This document shows, in pieces, positions 35,381 through 45,709 of a DNA stretch of 64,000 nucleotides. Source of the stretch: an uncultured Sunxiuqinia sp. (GTDB taxonomy: Bacteria; Bacteroidota; Bacteroidia; Bacteroidales; Prolixibacteraceae); the NCBI RefSeq assembly GCF_947495665.1, contig NZ_CANLZV010000010.1:62001-126000 (forward strand). The letters are read 5' to 3'. The notes under the pieces were generated by a model. The model was not told the origin of the DNA. It made no database searches and was given only the letters and a program-made list of their open reading frames with translations. The translations under genes and the position numbers were made by a program. Position 1 is the first letter of the stretch, and each line of letters opens with the position of its first letter.

Positions 35381-36163
35381 TCAATCGGGGAAATAACCAC
35401 GAATAACTCCACGCTTAGAATCTTTCACAAAAAGAAGGATTTCATCACGCTCGGGAGTGGCTGACATCTCTGCTTCGATAATTTCAACTGCCTGAGCAAT
35501 ATTCAATCCTTTTTGATAGATATACCGGTAAATCTCCTGGATTTCCCGTATTTTTTCGTTGCCATAACTGCGACGTCTCAACCCAATGGAGTTGATTCCA
35601 ACGTAAGAAAGCGGCTCACGACCAGCTTTAATGTACGGAGGAACATCTTTACGAACCAGCGATCCGCCGGAAATCATAACATGAGAGCCAATGTGGCAAA
35701 ACTGATGAATCGCTGTCATTCCACCAATGATTGCCCAGTCATCAACCACGACTTCGCCAGCTAACTGCGTGCTATTAACCAGAATCACATTATTTCCTAC
35801 AAGACAGTCATGGGCAATATGCACATAAGCCATAATCAAGCAGTTGTTACCAACTACTGTTTTTCCCCTTGCTGAAGTTCCCCGATTAATGGTAACACAC
35901 TCGCGAATGGTGGTGTTATCACCAATTTCAACTGTTGTATATTCACCTTTAAATTTTAAATCCTGCGGAACAGCTCCAATAATTGCTCCAGGGAAAATAC
36001 GGCAATTTTTACCTATTCGGGTTCCGGGCATAATGGTTACGTTTGAACCAATACGAGTACCTTCCCCGATAATGACATCCTTGTCGATTGTGACAAATGG
36101 CTCAATCACCACGTTTTCTGCCACCTGTGACTCTGAATGCACGTAAGCTAACGGTTGTTTCAT
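35381..36163 (-). CDS. lpxA: Acyl-ACP--UDP-N-acetylglucosamine O-acyltransferase
   Basis: The 260-residue protein is a left-handed beta-helix of hexapeptide repeats (for example IIGEGTRIGSNVTIMPGTRIG). It catalyses the first step of lipid A synthesis, adding a 3-hydroxyacyl chain to UDP-GlcNAc. The catalytic histidine is His118 in AYVHIAHDCLVG. The motif GAIIGAVPQDLKFKGE is typical of LpxA, and the C-terminal helical region is present. It is the last gene of the lpx operon, 27 bases after lpxC/fabZ. Confidence 0.95.
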   Translation of the reverse strand: MKQPLAYVHSESQVAENVVIEPFVTIDKDVIIGEGTRIGSNVTIMPGTRIGKNCRIFPGAIIGAVPQDLKFKGEYTTVEIGDNTTIRECVTINRGTSARGKTVVGNNCLIMAYVHIAHDCLVGNNVILVNSTQLAGEVVVDDWAIIGGMTAIHQFCHIGSHVMISGGSLVRKDVPPYIKAGREPLSYVGINSIGLRRRSYGNEKIREIQEIYRYIYQKGLNIAQAVEIIEAEMSATPERDEILLFVKDSKRGVIRGYFPD

Positions 36164-36190
36164 CTTATAATAATTGTTTTCAGTAATTTT

Positions 36191-37579
36191 TTAAGCCTTT
36201 ACAATCTGCGCCATAAAATCGCCTTCGGCCACTACGGTCTCTCCGACATAACAAAGCCCTTTCATATTAGCAATTCCGCGACGGATAGGAGAAACCAGCT
36301 CAATCCGAAACAACAAGGTGTCACCCGGAACTACTTTCTTCCTGAACTTAACATTATCAACACGTATGAAATAGGTAGAATATTTTTCTTCTTTATCATG
36401 CAACACATACAAACCTCCACACTGAGCCATTGCCTCAATCAACAGCACGCCCGGCATTACCGGTTCGTCAGGGAAATGCCCCTGAAAGAATGGTTCGTTA
36501 ACCGTAACATTTTTCACGCCTACAATATAGTCATCTTTAATTTCAATGACTTTATCAACCAACAAAAACGGAAAACGATGCGGAAGGAACGAGCGAATAT
36601 CGTTGATATCCAATAAAGGCTCCTGAAGTGGATCGTATTGCGGGATGATTTTAGCGACTTCTTGTTTTCTGATTTCTTTTTTCAGCAACTTAGCAAACTC
36701 GGTATTGGCTTTATGACCAGGTTTGGTTGCAATAATGCGCCCCTTAATACGACGACCAGCCAGAGCCAAGTCACCGATAACATCAAGCAGTTTATGACGG
36801 GCGCATTCATTTTCAAACTGAAGATCCAGGTTATTTAAGATCCCCTGTTCTTTACGAACTTCAATATGCTCGTGGTTGAACAAATCGGCTAAACGGTCCA
36901 GTTCGTCCTGAGTAATGTCCTTATCCATAATAACAATGGCATTATCCAGATCACCTCCTTTAACCAAGTTGTTTTTCAACAAAAACTCCAGCTCACGCAC
37001 AAAAACAAAGGTGCGGCAAGGAGCCACTTCCTGCTTAAAGTCAGCAAGATTCTCCAAGGTCGCAAATTGGTTGTTCAGCACACTTGAGTTGAAAGAGATC
37101 ATCACGTTCAGGCTGTAATCCGTATCCGGCAAAGCAACAATTTCAGAGCCCGACTCTGGATCTTTATACACAATCTTTTCCGTGATTTCCAAATATTCCC
37201 GTTCAGCACTTTGCTCCACGATTCCCACTTCGGAAATGGCTTCAACGAATAATTTCGCGCTTCCGTCCAAAATAGGTACTTCCTCATTATCAATCTCAAT
37301 CAACACGTTATCCAGGTCCATACCGATAAGTGCTGCCAGAGCGTGCTCAATTGTACTCAAGCGTACATTGTCTTTACCAATTACCGTTCCCCGTGAGGTA
37401 TCTCCCACCAGGCTGGCATCGGCCTCCAAAACTGGAGCACCTTCCAAATCAATTCGTTGAAATTTAAATCCATGATTTTCGGGAGCTGGTTTAAAGGTCA
37501 TATTAACCTCTACTCCCGTATGTAATCCTTTGCCACTTAATGAAAATTCCCGGGCTAAAGTTTTTTGCATTATTGTCAT
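36191..37579 (-). CDS. lpxC/fabZ: Bifunctional UDP-3-O-acyl-GlcNAc deacetylase / 3-hydroxyacyl-ACP dehydratase (LpxC-FabZ fusion)
   Basis: The 462-residue protein is a fusion. The N-terminal part (about residues 1-305) is the zinc deacetylase LpxC: SLSGKGLHTGVEV, RLSTIEHALAAL with zinc ligand His79, and ARHKLLDVIGDLAL with the other ligands. The C-terminal 140 residues are FabZ: HRFPFLLVDKVIEI with catalytic His and GHFPDEPVMPGVLLIEAMAQ with the catalytic Glu. The fusion is characteristic of Bacteroidota and links the committed step of lipid A synthesis with fatty acid synthesis. Start 37579 or 37570 (MQKTLAREF, the more typical LpxC opening) cannot be separated. Confidence 0.95.
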   Translation of the reverse strand: MTIMQKTLAREFSLSGKGLHTGVEVNMTFKPAPENHGFKFQRIDLEGAPVLEADASLVGDTSRGTVIGKDNVRLSTIEHALAALIGMDLDNVLIEIDNEEVPILDGSAKLFVEAISEVGIVEQSAEREYLEITEKIVYKDPESGSEIVALPDTDYSLNVMISFNSSVLNNQFATLENLADFKQEVAPCRTFVFVRELEFLLKNNLVKGGDLDNAIVIMDKDITQDELDRLADLFNHEHIEVRKEQGILNNLDLQFENECARHKLLDVIGDLALAGRRIKGRIIATKPGHKANTEFAKLLKKEIRKQEVAKIIPQYDPLQEPLLDINDIRSFLPHRFPFLLVDKVIEIKDDYIVGVKNVTVNEPFFQGHFPDEPVMPGVLLIEAMAQCGGLYVLHDKEEKYSTYFIRVDNVKFRKKVVPGDTLLFRIELVSPIRRGIANMKGLCYVGETVVAEGDFMAQIVKA

Positions 37580-37599
37580 TACCAGTCGTTTTCTAAAAC

Positions 37600-38646
37600 T
37601 TATTGTTCGTTTAACTTCGATTTTAGTTCCGCTACTTCCTTCTGCAAATCAATCAATTGACTTCGCAATTGAGGCAAACGCCTGTAAACCACATAGGTTT
37701 TCAGGGCTTGTTCATGATCCATAGCAGGAGCTCCGAGCACGGTACGTCCCGATTTAATATTGTTGGTTACCCCTGACATGGCTCCAATTTTCACCTCATC
37801 ACCAATGTTCAAGTGTCCGGCAATTCCGACTTGTCCACCAAACATACAGTTTTTACCCACTTTGCTTGATCCGGCAATCCCGACCAAAGCTGCCATGACG
37901 GTATTTTCTCCTACCTCGCAGTTATGGGCTATCTGAATCAGGTTATCCAGCTTGGCTCCTTTGCGAATAATGGTTGATCCCATGGTGGAGCAGTCAATTG
38001 TTGTATTGGCTCCAATCTCCACATCATCTTCCAATATAACATTTCCAACCTGCGGAATTTTCCTGTATGATCCATCCGGTTTAGGAGCAAATCCAAAGCC
38101 ATCAGAGCCAATAACCGCCCCCGCATGAATTACACAGTTGGCACCAATGACAGTGCCATCATATATTTTTGCTCCGGCGTAAATGATGGTATTCTCACCA
38201 ATGGTTACTCCGGAACCAATAAATGTTTGAGGATAGACCTTGACGTTATCTCCAAGGGTTGAATTTTGTCCGAGGTAAGCGAAGGCTCCAAAATAAACCT
38301 CCTCACCAACCTTCGCTGAAGGATCGATAAAAGAGGGCTGCTCAATGCCTTGCTTCAATTTCTTGGCTTGCTCGTACAACTCAAGTAAAGAGGCGAAGGC
38401 CTCATAAGGATCTTCTACTCGAATCAGAGTGGCTTTAACAGGCTCTTCCGGTTTAAAATCCTGACGGACCAACACAATTGAGGCCTCGGTTTCGTAAATG
38501 TATCGTTCGTATTTGGGGTTAGCCAAAAAAGCCAGCGTACCGGGCTTTCCATCTTCAATTTTCGATACATTGTTAACGCTTACTTGCTCATCTCCCTCAA
38601 CCGTACCTTGAAGGAAATCAGCGATATTTAGTGCTTTAAATTCCAT
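37600..38646 (-). CDS. lpxD: UDP-3-O-(3-hydroxyacyl)glucosamine N-acyltransferase
   Basis: The 348-residue protein has an N-terminal uridine-binding domain (ending near residue 100; [16 protein letters not shown]), a hexapeptide-repeat beta-helix, and a C-terminal helical tail. [13 protein letters not shown] carries the catalytic His241. It adds the second acyl chain in lipid A synthesis. The frame is open 24 codons further upstream, but the ATG at 38644-38646 gives the standard LpxD start [12 protein letters not shown] and avoids overlap with the HD gene. It is 37 bases after that gene and 20 bases before lpxC/fabZ. Confidence 0.95.
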   Translation of the reverse strand: MEFKALNIADFLQGTVEGDEQVSVNNVSKIEDGKPGTLAFLANPKYERYIYETEASIVLVRQDFKPEEPVKATLIRVEDPYEAFASLLELYEQAKKLKQGIEQPSFIDPSAKVGEEVYFGAFAYLGQNSTLGDNVKVYPQTFIGSGVTIGENTIIYAGAKIYDGTVIGANCVIHAGAVIGSDGFGFAPKPDGSYRKIPQVGNVILEDDVEIGANTTIDCSTMGSTIIRKGAKLDNLIQIAHNCEVGENTVMAALVGIAGSSKVGKNCMFGGQVGIAGHLNIGDEVKIGAMSGVTNNIKSGRTVLGAPAMDHEQALKTYVVYRRLPQLRSQLIDLQKEVAELKSKLNEQ

Positions 38647-38683
38647 ATTTTTTTTCTTGGCGCGGTGCAAAAATAGGTTTAAA

Positions 38684-39991
38684 TTACTTAACGTCCAATT
38701 CTTTCGGGTAACACACAAAATATTTCCTTACCGTTTGCAGCAAGCTTGAAATGTTCACATCTGATGCATCATTGATCTCCTTTACACTCCCGTCTTTCAT
38801 TAATATATTTATTTTATCGCTTCCCGAAATGTAACCATAATTGCTGATGGAATCACTGATCAGAAAGTAATGCACCTCATCTTCCGTAATCGCCCAGCGC
38901 CTCATGATCTGCTCCTTCAAACCCGAAATCGTTTCCGTTGAAAAAGCCGAACTTTTAATTTTAATCCGAAAAAGCTTCCGATTAATGACAGCTCCGGCCA
39001 AGTAGGCTAAAATTTGGTCATCATGATGCCGCCACTGTTTCATAGCCAAAATTAAATCACTGTCATCCAGTTCGACAAACAAGTCCAGCAAACTTTTACC
39101 GTCTACAAATTGTGCCTGATCAAAACAGTGGCTGGTAATTTTATGCTGAAGAAAAACTTTCAGAGCGGGGGTTGCAAAAACCTCCACCCCATTCATCATC
39201 AACTCCTTTGCCCGGCGCAGCACTTTCACCAACATTTGCTCGGCCGACAAAACCGTTTTATGTAAGTACACCTGCCAATACATCAGTCTGCGCGAAATCA
39301 AAAACTTTTCAATGGAATAAATCCCTTTGTACTCAACCACTAAGCCGTCATTGCGCACATTCAACATTTTAATGATCCGGTCTGAGCCAATGGTTCCTTC
39401 CGTAACACCAGAAAAAAAGCTGTCCCTGCGAAGATAATCCAGGCGGTCAATATCCAACTGGCTTGCCACCAACTGGTGCAAAAACTTTTTAGGATATTCA
39501 TTTTTGAAAATCTGAATCGCCATGTCCAGTCGCCCTCCAAATTGCCGGTTCATTTCTTCCATCAACATCAGCGAAAGGCTTTCGTGCGAAATTCCCTCCA
39601 CCAACGAGTGCTCCAAGGCATGCGAAAACGGACCGTGACCAATGTCGTGCAGCAAAATAGCTGCCGTCACGGCTTCAGCTTCGTCATCGCTAATGTCAAC
39701 ATCTTTCATCTTCAAACTGGAAATGGCCATCCCCATAAGGTGTACCGCACCGATGGCATGCTCAAACCGGGTATGATTCACACCGGGGAAAACGATATTT
39801 GAAAGGCCTAATTGCTTAATGCGCCGCAAACGCTGAAGAAAAGGATGCTCGACTAAATCGTAGATAAATTCAGACTGAAGGGTAATGAATCCGAAAACCG
39901 GATCATTGATAATCTTCTTTTTATTTGTTTTCAATCCAATAATTACGTTTTCATTAAATGTGTCTTCAACAAAAGTAAAAAACTTTTTCAT
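38684..39991 (-). CDS. HD-domain phosphohydrolase (SAMHD1/dNTPase-like)
   Basis: The 435-residue protein carries the HD-superfamily metal motif: [15 protein letters not shown] (His78), then [18 protein letters not shown] (His115-Asp116). This layout and length match the SAMHD1/YwfO-type proteins that hydrolyse deoxynucleotide triphosphates. The start is uncertain: GTG 40060 would overlap the rimP promoter; the ATG at 39989-39991 is taken, and a TTG at 39934 gives a start nearer to relatives ([14 protein letters not shown]). It is first in the lpx operon; a functional link with lipid A is not evident, although the gene order recurs in the phylum. Confidence 0.8.
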   Translation of the reverse strand: MKKFFTFVEDTFNENVIIGLKTNKKKIINDPVFGFITLQSEFIYDLVEHPFLQRLRRIKQLGLSNIVFPGVNHTRFEHAIGAVHLMGMAISSLKMKDVDISDDEAEAVTAAILLHDIGHGPFSHALEHSLVEGISHESLSLMLMEEMNRQFGGRLDMAIQIFKNEYPKKFLHQLVASQLDIDRLDYLRRDSFFSGVTEGTIGSDRIIKMLNVRNDGLVVEYKGIYSIEKFLISRRLMYWQVYLHKTVLSAEQMLVKVLRRAKELMMNGVEVFATPALKVFLQHKITSHCFDQAQFVDGKSLLDLFVELDDSDLILAMKQWRHHDDQILAYLAGAVINRKLFRIKIKSSAFSTETISGLKEQIMRRWAITEDEVHYFLISDSISNYGYISGSDKINILMKDGSVKEINDASDVNISSLLQTVRKYFVCYPKELDVK

Positions 39992-40062
39992 TCCTGCGCC
40001 TAAGCAAGCCTCACGACATACTTCGCAAACACGTAATAACTGACATTCATTAACTTCCACAT

Positions 40063-40093
40063 TTTGAGTTTTGAATTCCTTTTGCTAATTTTG
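40063..40093 (+). promoter_or_regulatory. Promoter of the rimP-nusA-infB operon
   Basis: TTTG (40063-40066), a 19-base spacer and TAATTTTG (40086-40093) form a full Bacteroidota promoter. The leader to the rimP ATG would be about 60 bases and contains the hairpin at 40122-40142. Confidence 0.8.
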
Positions 40094-40121
40094 CGCTGAC
40101 AATTGGAAGATAGACCGTTTG

Positions 40122-40142
40122 CAGGGGACCAAAAGTCCCCTG
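40122..40142 (+). promoter_or_regulatory. Terminator-like hairpin in the rimP-nusA-infB leader (possible attenuator)
   Basis: CAGGGGAC (40122-40129) pairs perfectly with GTCCCCTG (40135-40142) around a 5-base loop, followed by TTTTATTAG. It lies between the promoter and the rimP ATG (40161), with no plus-strand gene upstream to terminate, so it looks like an attenuator in the leader RNA. Confidence 0.65.
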
Positions 40143-40160
40143 TTTTATTAGTCGGAATTT

Positions 40161-40622
40161 ATGATTGATAAAAGTAAAATAACACAACTCATTGAAGATA
40201 AACTAAGTGAAGACCAGTTTATCGTTGACCTGGAAGTGACTCCAAGTAACCAAATCAAGGTATCGTTGGATAGCGAGAACGGTATTACAATTGATCACTG
40301 TGTTCAAATTAGCCGTTTAGTTGAAGGTAGCTTAGATCGTGAAGAAGAAGATTTTGAATTACAAGTCGCTTCTGCCGGTTTAGGACAACCGCTTAAAGTT
40401 TACCGTCAGTATGTCAAAAACATCGGGCAGGAAATGGAAGTCGTCCTGAAAACAGGCGAAAAACTAAGCGGAGAGTTAAAATCGGTCGATCAGGATGGAT
40501 TTGAACTTGAAACAGTTAAACGTGAAAAAGTAGAAGGCCATAAAAAAAAGCAACTTATCACCCGCCTTCACCGTATAGCGTTTGATGAAGCAAAAACAGT
40601 TAAAAACATTATAAAATTCTAA
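40161..40622 (+). CDS. rimP: Ribosome maturation factor RimP
   Basis: The 153-residue protein shows the RimP N-terminal domain with VDLEVTPSNQIKVSLDSENGITIDHCVQISR and LDREEEDFELQVASAGLGQPL, which includes the family's core ending in a divergent form of the SPGLxRPL motif. The C-terminal SH3-like domain follows (VVLKTGEKLSGELKSVDQDGF). It assists 30S subunit maturation. It is the first gene of the conserved rimP-nusA-infB operon, 12 bases before nusA. Confidence 0.92.
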   Translation: MIDKSKITQLIEDKLSEDQFIVDLEVTPSNQIKVSLDSENGITIDHCVQISRLVEGSLDREEEDFELQVASAGLGQPLKVYRQYVKNIGQEMEVVLKTGEKLSGELKSVDQDGFELETVKREKVEGHKKKQLITRLHRIAFDEAKTVKNIIKF

Positions 40623-40634
40623 AACGAACGCAAA

Positions 40635-41870
40635 ATGGATACGATTAATCTTATCGATACCTTTTCTGAATTTAAGGACCTGAAAAATATTGACCGGGTC
40701 ACCATGATGAGCGTTCTTGAAGACGTTTTCCGGAATGTTTTGCAAAAAACATACGGAACAGATGAGAATTTCGACATCATTATCAATATCGATAAGGGTG
40801 ACTTTGAGATTTGGCGCAACCGTGAGGTTGTGGAAGATGACGACATCGAAGATCCAAATACTCAGATCACACTTACTGAAGCCAAGAAAATTGATGATGA
40901 CTACGAAGTAGGCGAAGAAGTTACGGACGAAGTTAAGATGAAAGACTTTGGTCGTCGTGCGATTCTGAACCTGCGTCAAAACCTGGCCAGTCGGATTCTG
41001 GAATTGGAAAAAGACCACATCTTCGGCAAGTACAAAAGCAAAATTGGCGATATTGTTACCGGAGAAGTTTACCAGGTTTGGAAAAAAGAAATTCTTGTTT
41101 TAGATGACGAAGGTAATGAGTTGATCCTGCCCAAAACGGAACAAATTCCTTCCGATTATTTCCGCAAGGGAGATAACCTGAGGGCTGTGGTTTACAAGGT
41201 GGAGCTTAGAAATAACAACCCCTTAATTATCTTGTCCCGCACTTCTCCTGTATTCCTCGAGCGATTGTTCGAGTTAGAAGTACCTGAAATTTTTGATGGA
41301 CTGATTACCATTAAGAAAATTGTTCGGGTACCTGGCGAACGTGCGAAAGTAGCAGTTGAATCCTATGATGAACGGGTTGACCCGGTTGGCGCTTGCGTCG
41401 GCATGAAGGGATCCCGTATTCACGGCATTGTTCGTGAACTGAGAAATGAAAATATTGATGTGATCAATTATTCAGCCAATGTCCAGTTGTTTATTCAACG
41501 GGCATTAAATCCGGCAAAAATAACGTCGATCAAATTACACGAAGACATCAAACGTGCCGATGTTTACCTTAAGCCCGATGAAGTTTCTCTGGCCATTGGT
41601 AAAGGTGGTTTAAACATTCGTTTAGCAAGCCAACTGACCGGTTACGAAATTGATGTTTACCGGGAAATGGAGACCGATGATGAAGACGTGAACCTGGAAG
41701 AATTTGCAGACGAAATTGACGCCTGGATTTTGGATCAGTTGAAATCCATTGGCTGCGACACCGCGAAAAACGTGTTGAGTCTTAGCCGCAATGATCTGAT
41801 TAAACGAACAGATCTGGAAGAAGAAACAATTGATCACATATTAAAGATTTTGCGTTCCGAGTTTGAATAG
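40635..41870 (+). CDS. nusA: Transcription termination/antitermination factor NusA
   Basis: The 411-residue protein has the N-terminal RNA-polymerase-binding domain (residues about 1-125), an S1 domain (GDIVTGEVYQVWKKEILVL), and two KH domains: VGACVGMKGSRIHGIVRELRNE (first KH, with a GMKGSR loop) and SLAIGKGGLNIRLASQLTGYE (second KH, GKGG loop). A short helical C-terminus (SIGCDTAKNVLSLSRNDLIKR) follows instead of the long acidic repeats of enterobacterial NusA. Many NusA proteins control their own operon, which makes the leader hairpin upstream of rimP worth testing. Confidence 0.96.
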   Translation: MDTINLIDTFSEFKDLKNIDRVTMMSVLEDVFRNVLQKTYGTDENFDIIINIDKGDFEIWRNREVVEDDDIEDPNTQITLTEAKKIDDDYEVGEEVTDEVKMKDFGRRAILNLRQNLASRILELEKDHIFGKYKSKIGDIVTGEVYQVWKKEILVLDDEGNELILPKTEQIPSDYFRKGDNLRAVVYKVELRNNNPLIILSRTSPVFLERLFELEVPEIFDGLITIKKIVRVPGERAKVAVESYDERVDPVGACVGMKGSRIHGIVRELRNENIDVINYSANVQLFIQRALNPAKITSIKLHEDIKRADVYLKPDEVSLAIGKGGLNIRLASQLTGYEIDVYREMETDDEDVNLEEFADEIDAWILDQLKSIGCDTAKNVLSLSRNDLIKRTDLEEETIDHILKILRSEFE

Positions 41871-41974
41871 TCAAGATCAATCGTTTCATACGATTGGCAG
41901 TTAATCAAATTGGATATAGAATTGCATAGTTTTTGCGCAAAATTAAAAAAAAGACAAAAAAACAGATTGGGTAT

Positions 41975-44900
41975 ATGGCAATTGGCAAAAAAAGTACGCG
42001 ACTTAGTAAGGTAGCACGAGAGTTTAATGTAGGAATTAATACCATTGTAGAGTTTCTGCATAAGAAAGGATTTGAAATTGATTCAAACCCGAACTCTAAA
42101 ATTTCGGAAGATGCATACCAGATGCTCGAAAAAGAGTATAAGAGTGACATCACGCTGAAAAAAGAGTCAGAAAAGATCAACCTGATGAGTCACCGTAGTA
42201 AAAACGAATCTATTTCGCTTGAAAATACCGATGCCTCTTCAGACGATAATGATCTTGATGAGGACGAAGAGGAAGTGGAAGAAGTTCGGATTAAGGATAT
42301 GAATCCGCCTAAAAAGGAAATTCCGAAAGCCAAAGAAAAACCACAGCCCAAGGAAGAAAAAGAAGAAGAACAGGCAAAACCGGAAGTGGAACATCCTAAG
42401 GTCCTTGGTAAGATTGACCTGGAAAGCATGCAGCCTAAGAAACGGGAAGGAAAACCTACCGTCATCAAGAAAGCAGATCTGAAGCAAGAAAAAGAAGAAG
42501 AAAAGGAAAAGCCAGCTGAGCCACAAAAGGAAGAAAAACCAGTTGAAGCGCCCAAGGCTCAGAAAAGCACTCCGGTTGAACCCAAGCCTGTTGAGCAAGA
42601 GAAGAAAACAGAACCAAAGACTGAAAAGATAGAAAAAGAAGAGAAAAAAGCTGAACCGACAGAAGAAGTTCAGACAAATGTTCCTAAAGTTGATGAAATT
42701 AAAGTAGTCGGTAAAATCGACCTTTCGTCCATCAACCAAAAAACACGTCCTACGAAGAAGACGAAAAAGCAAAAAGAAGAGGAACGCAAGGAAAGAGAAA
42801 AGCAAAAGCGTCAGGGCAGCCAGGAGCAAGGCAGCAATTCGGATAATGAAATTAAAACCCGCGTTGAAAAACTTGCAGGCCCCAATGTTGTTGGTCGAAT
42901 TGAAATTAAAAAGAAGAAGCCAGTCGCTTCCTCCAGTGACTCCAACGCGCAAAACGCCAAGAAAAAACGCAGACGCATTCAGAAAGACTCTGACTCGCGC
43001 ATTACCGTTAACAAACCCGGACAAGCTCCACAAGGACAACAACAGCGTGGACGCCTGTCACAACAAGGTGGAAAAGGAAAGCGCAAAATCATTAAAAAAG
43101 AGGTTAGCGAGGAAGATGTACAAAAGCAAATTAAAGATACATTGGCCCGCCTGACTTCAGGAAAACAAAAATCCAAAGGAGCGAAATACCGTCGCGACAA
43201 ACGACAAGCGGCCAGTGAAAAAGCCACAGCTGCATTTGAACGCGAAAGCGCAGAACAAAACATTCTGAAAGTAACCGAGTTTGTATCGGTTTCAGAACTG
43301 GCTACCATGATGGATGTAAGCGTTACCGACGTTATTTCTTCATGCATGAGCCTTGGTTTGTTTGTTTCGATCAACCAGCGTCTGGATGCTGAAACCATGT
43401 CCATCGTTGCTGAAGAATTTGGCTTTGAAGTTGAATTTGTCAGCGCCGACATTCTGGATGGCGTTGAAGAAGACGACGAACCCAACGAAGTACACCCAAG
43501 GGCTCCGATTGTTACCGTAATGGGACACGTTGACCACGGTAAAACCTCATTGCTTGACCACATTCGTAACGCCAACGTAATTGCCGGAGAGGCCGGGGGT
43601 ATTACCCAGCACATCGGCGCTTACCACGTTACCTTAAAAGATGGTCGGGTAATTACCTTCCTGGATACACCGGGTCACGAGGCCTTTACCGCCATGCGTG
43701 CACGTGGTGCGCAGGTTACCGACATTGCCATCATTATTGTTGCGGCTGATGACGACATCATGCCCCAAACCAAAGAAGCCATTAACCACGCCCAGGCAGC
43801 GGGAGTACCCATTGTTTTTGCCATTAACAAGATTGACAAGCCGGGAGCTAATCCGGATAAAATCAAAGAAGGGTTGGCAAACCTGAACTACCTGGTTGAA
43901 GAATGGGGTGGGAAATACCAAAGTCAGGACATTTCAGCCAAGCATGGTACCAACATGGACGAACTTCTGGAAAAAGTATTGCTGGAAGCTGAAATGCTGG
44001 AACTAAAAGGAAATAAAGACAAACGAGCTACCGGAACCATCGTGGAATCATCACTGGACCGCGGACGCGGTTATGTGGCCACTGTGCTTGTTCAAAACGG
44101 AACCTTGCACCAGGGAGACATCATGCTGGCCGGTAAATATTACGGACACATCAAAGCCATGTTTAACGAGCGTAACCAGCGAATTGAATCCGCTGGCCCA
44201 TCAGAACCGGTTATTATTCTGGGACTGGACGGAGCGCCACAGGCAGGTGATAAATTCAACGTTTTTGAAAACGAACGTGAAGCCCGTCAAATTGCTACCA
44301 AGCGCGAGCAACTTGCACGTGAGCAAGGATTACGTACGCAGAAACACATTACGCTGGATGAAATTGGTCGCCGGATTGCGATTGGAAACTTCCAGGAATT
44401 GAACCTGATTGTAAAAGGTGACGTGGATGGTTCTATTGAAGCACTTTCTGATTCATTGATCAAACTGTCAACTGAAGAAATTCAGATCAATGTTATTCAC
44501 AAGGCAGTAGGTGCCATTTCTGAATCAGACATCATGTTGGCTACGGCATCCGATGCCATTGTAATTGGCTTCCAGGTGCGTCCGAGCGTACAAGCCCGTA
44601 AGCTGGCCGAGAAAGAAGAAGTGGATATCCGCTTGTACTCCATTATTTACGATGCGATTAGCGAAATTAAATCAGCGATGGAAGGCATGCTTTCGCCTGA
44701 GATCAAAGAAGAAATTTTGGGGACCGCAGAAATTCTGGAGACCTTCAAAATCACCAAAGTTGGTACAATTGCCGGTTGTATTGTCCGCGATGGGAAAATT
44801 CAACGCAACAACAAAGTACGACTTATCCGCGATGGAATTGTGATTTACACCGGAACACTCGGATCATTGAAACGTTTTAAAGACGATGCGAAAGAAGTTT

Positions 44901-45004
44901 CAAAAGGCTATGAGTGCGGATTGAACATTGAAGGATACAATGACATTAAAATTGGCGATATGGTGGAAGCTTTCCACGAAATTGAAGTTGCCAAGTCGCT
45001 ATAA
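41975..45004 (+). CDS. infB: Translation initiation factor IF-2
   Basis: The 1009-residue protein opens [20 protein letters not shown] (IF2-N-like), followed by a long Lys/Glu/Pro-rich linker to about residue 400, a second IF2-N domain ([21 protein letters not shown]), and the G domain with GHVDHGKTS near residue 516, DTPGHEAF and NKIDKPGA. Domains 3 and 4 complete it. It delivers initiator tRNA to the 30S subunit. An alternative TTG at 41933 exists, but the ATG at 41975-41977 fits the family N-terminus. The 104-base gap from nusA contains no clear promoter. Confidence 0.97.
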   Translation: MAIGKKSTRLSKVAREFNVGINTIVEFLHKKGFEIDSNPNSKISEDAYQMLEKEYKSDITLKKESEKINLMSHRSKNESISLENTDASSDDNDLDEDEEEVEEVRIKDMNPPKKEIPKAKEKPQPKEEKEEEQAKPEVEHPKVLGKIDLESMQPKKREGKPTVIKKADLKQEKEEEKEKPAEPQKEEKPVEAPKAQKSTPVEPKPVEQEKKTEPKTEKIEKEEKKAEPTEEVQTNVPKVDEIKVVGKIDLSSINQKTRPTKKTKKQKEEERKEREKQKRQGSQEQGSNSDNEIKTRVEKLAGPNVVGRIEIKKKKPVASSSDSNAQNAKKKRRRIQKDSDSRITVNKPGQAPQGQQQRGRLSQQGGKGKRKIIKKEVSEEDVQKQIKDTLARLTSGKQKSKGAKYRRDKRQAASEKATAAFERESAEQNILKVTEFVSVSELATMMDVSVTDVISSCMSLGLFVSINQRLDAETMSIVAEEFGFEVEFVSADILDGVEEDDEPNEVHPRAPIVTVMGHVDHGKTSLLDHIRNANVIAGEAGGITQHIGAYHVTLKDGRVITFLDTPGHEAFTAMRARGAQVTDIAIIIVAADDDIMPQTKEAINHAQAAGVPIVFAINKIDKPGANPDKIKEGLANLNYLVEEWGGKYQSQDISAKHGTNMDELLEKVLLEAEMLELKGNKDKRATGTIVESSLDRGRGYVATVLVQNGTLHQGDIMLAGKYYGHIKAMFNERNQRIESAGPSEPVIILGLDGAPQAGDKFNVFENEREARQIATKREQLAREQGLRTQKHITLDEIGRRIAIGNFQELNLIVKGDVDGSIEALSDSLIKLSTEEIQINVIHKAVGAISESDIMLATASDAIVIGFQVRPSVQARKLAEKEEVDIRLYSIIYDAISEIKSAMEGMLSPEIKEEILGTAEILETFKITKVGTIAGCIVRDGKIQRNNKVRLIRDGIVIYTGTLGSLKRFKDDAKEVSKGYECGLNIEGYNDIKIGDMVEAFHEIEVAKSL

Positions 45005-45027
45005 ATAATCGATTGAAAAGAATTAAA

Positions 45028-45049
45028 AATCCGGCCTTCCAGCCGGATT
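45028..45049 (+). terminator. Terminator of the rimP-nusA-infB operon
   Basis: AATCCGGC pairs with GCCGGATT around a 6-base loop, with an A run on the left and eight T on the right, 23 bases past the infB stop. Confidence 0.88.
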
Positions 45050-45118
45050 TTTTTTGGCTTAAATTCTCGGAAGCTGCCCTGATTGTAATTAAAATAGCCG
45101 AAATAATACCACAAAAAA

Positions 45119-45146
45119 ATCCCCGAAGAAATTATTCTCCGGGGAT
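45119..45146 (-). terminator. Terminator of gcvH
   Basis: ATCCCCG (45119-45125) pairs with CGGGGAT (45140-45146); inner bases extend the stem with a bulge. A T run follows on the minus strand. It lies 53 bases past the gcvH stop. Confidence 0.75.
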
Positions 45147-45198
45147 CGGTACTATCTTGATTGCGCCGTCAGGCACAACTGTTTTTGTAAAAAATGAA

Positions 45199-45579
45199 TT
45201 ATGCTTCCAGCATAGCCTGGTAAGCAGCAGCATCCATCAGCTCGTCCAATTCAGCCGCATCCTTAATCTCCACTTTAATCAACCAGCCTTTTCCATAAGG
45301 ATCCTTGTTAATCAGCTCGGGCTCATCCTCCAATTCGGTATTGAATTCAAGAACTTTACCGGCAACGGGCATAAACAAGTCTGAAACAGTTTTTACGGCT
45401 TCAACGGTTCCAAAAGTTTCCGCTTTATCCAGCTCTTCTCCTTCTGTCTCTATTTCAACAAACACGATATCACCCAGTTCTCCCTGAGCAAAGTCAGTGA
45501 TACCTACGTAAACAACGTTTTCTTCAACACGAACCCATTCGTGTTCTTTGGTGTACTTTAAGTTTTCTGGCAGATTCAT
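45199..45579 (-). CDS. gcvH: Glycine cleavage system H protein
   Basis: The 126-residue protein is the lipoyl carrier of the glycine cleavage complex. [20 protein letters not shown] and [21 protein letters not shown] (split by the linker strand) match the family; Lys63 in VEAVKTVSD is the lipoylated residue. Length is standard. The other gcv genes are not in the window. CAAAAGTA at 45606-45613 is an exact -7 box on the minus strand, but no -33 box accompanies it. Confidence 0.95.
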   Translation of the reverse strand: MNLPENLKYTKEHEWVRVEENVVYVGITDFAQGELGDIVFVEIETEGEELDKAETFGTVEAVKTVSDLFMPVAGKVLEFNTELEDEPELINKDPYGKGWLIKVEIKDAAELDELMDAAAYQAMLEA

Positions 45580-45679
45580 AATGCTAACTTCAATTGTGAT
45601 TTCTTCAAAAGTAATACATTTTTTGCAAACAGAAATCGAACAAAAATCAGCCTTCGTGTTTTTTAAAATGAAGTTTATT

Positions 45680-45687
45680 TAAATTTG
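45680..45687 (+). promoter_or_regulatory. Probable -7 box of tsaE
   Basis: TAAATTTG matches TAnnTTTG, 22 bases before the tsaE ATG. The -33 region is T-rich but lacks TTTG. Confidence 0.5.
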
Positions 45688-45709
45688 CTGCAATCAAGAA
45701 ATTAAAACC

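Noticed and set aside
36191-37579. LpxC-FabZ fusion as a novel gene fusion
   Set aside because: This fusion is well known and characteristic of Bacteroidota.
42090-43020. Repetitive purine-rich DNA as a repeat array
   Set aside because: It is the coding sequence of the Lys/Glu-rich linker of IF-2 and has no regular repeat unit.
42239-43042. A 267-codon minus-strand open frame opposite infB
   Set aside because: It mirrors the Lys/Glu-rich linker of IF-2, giving a Phe/Leu-rich product; a low-complexity artefact.
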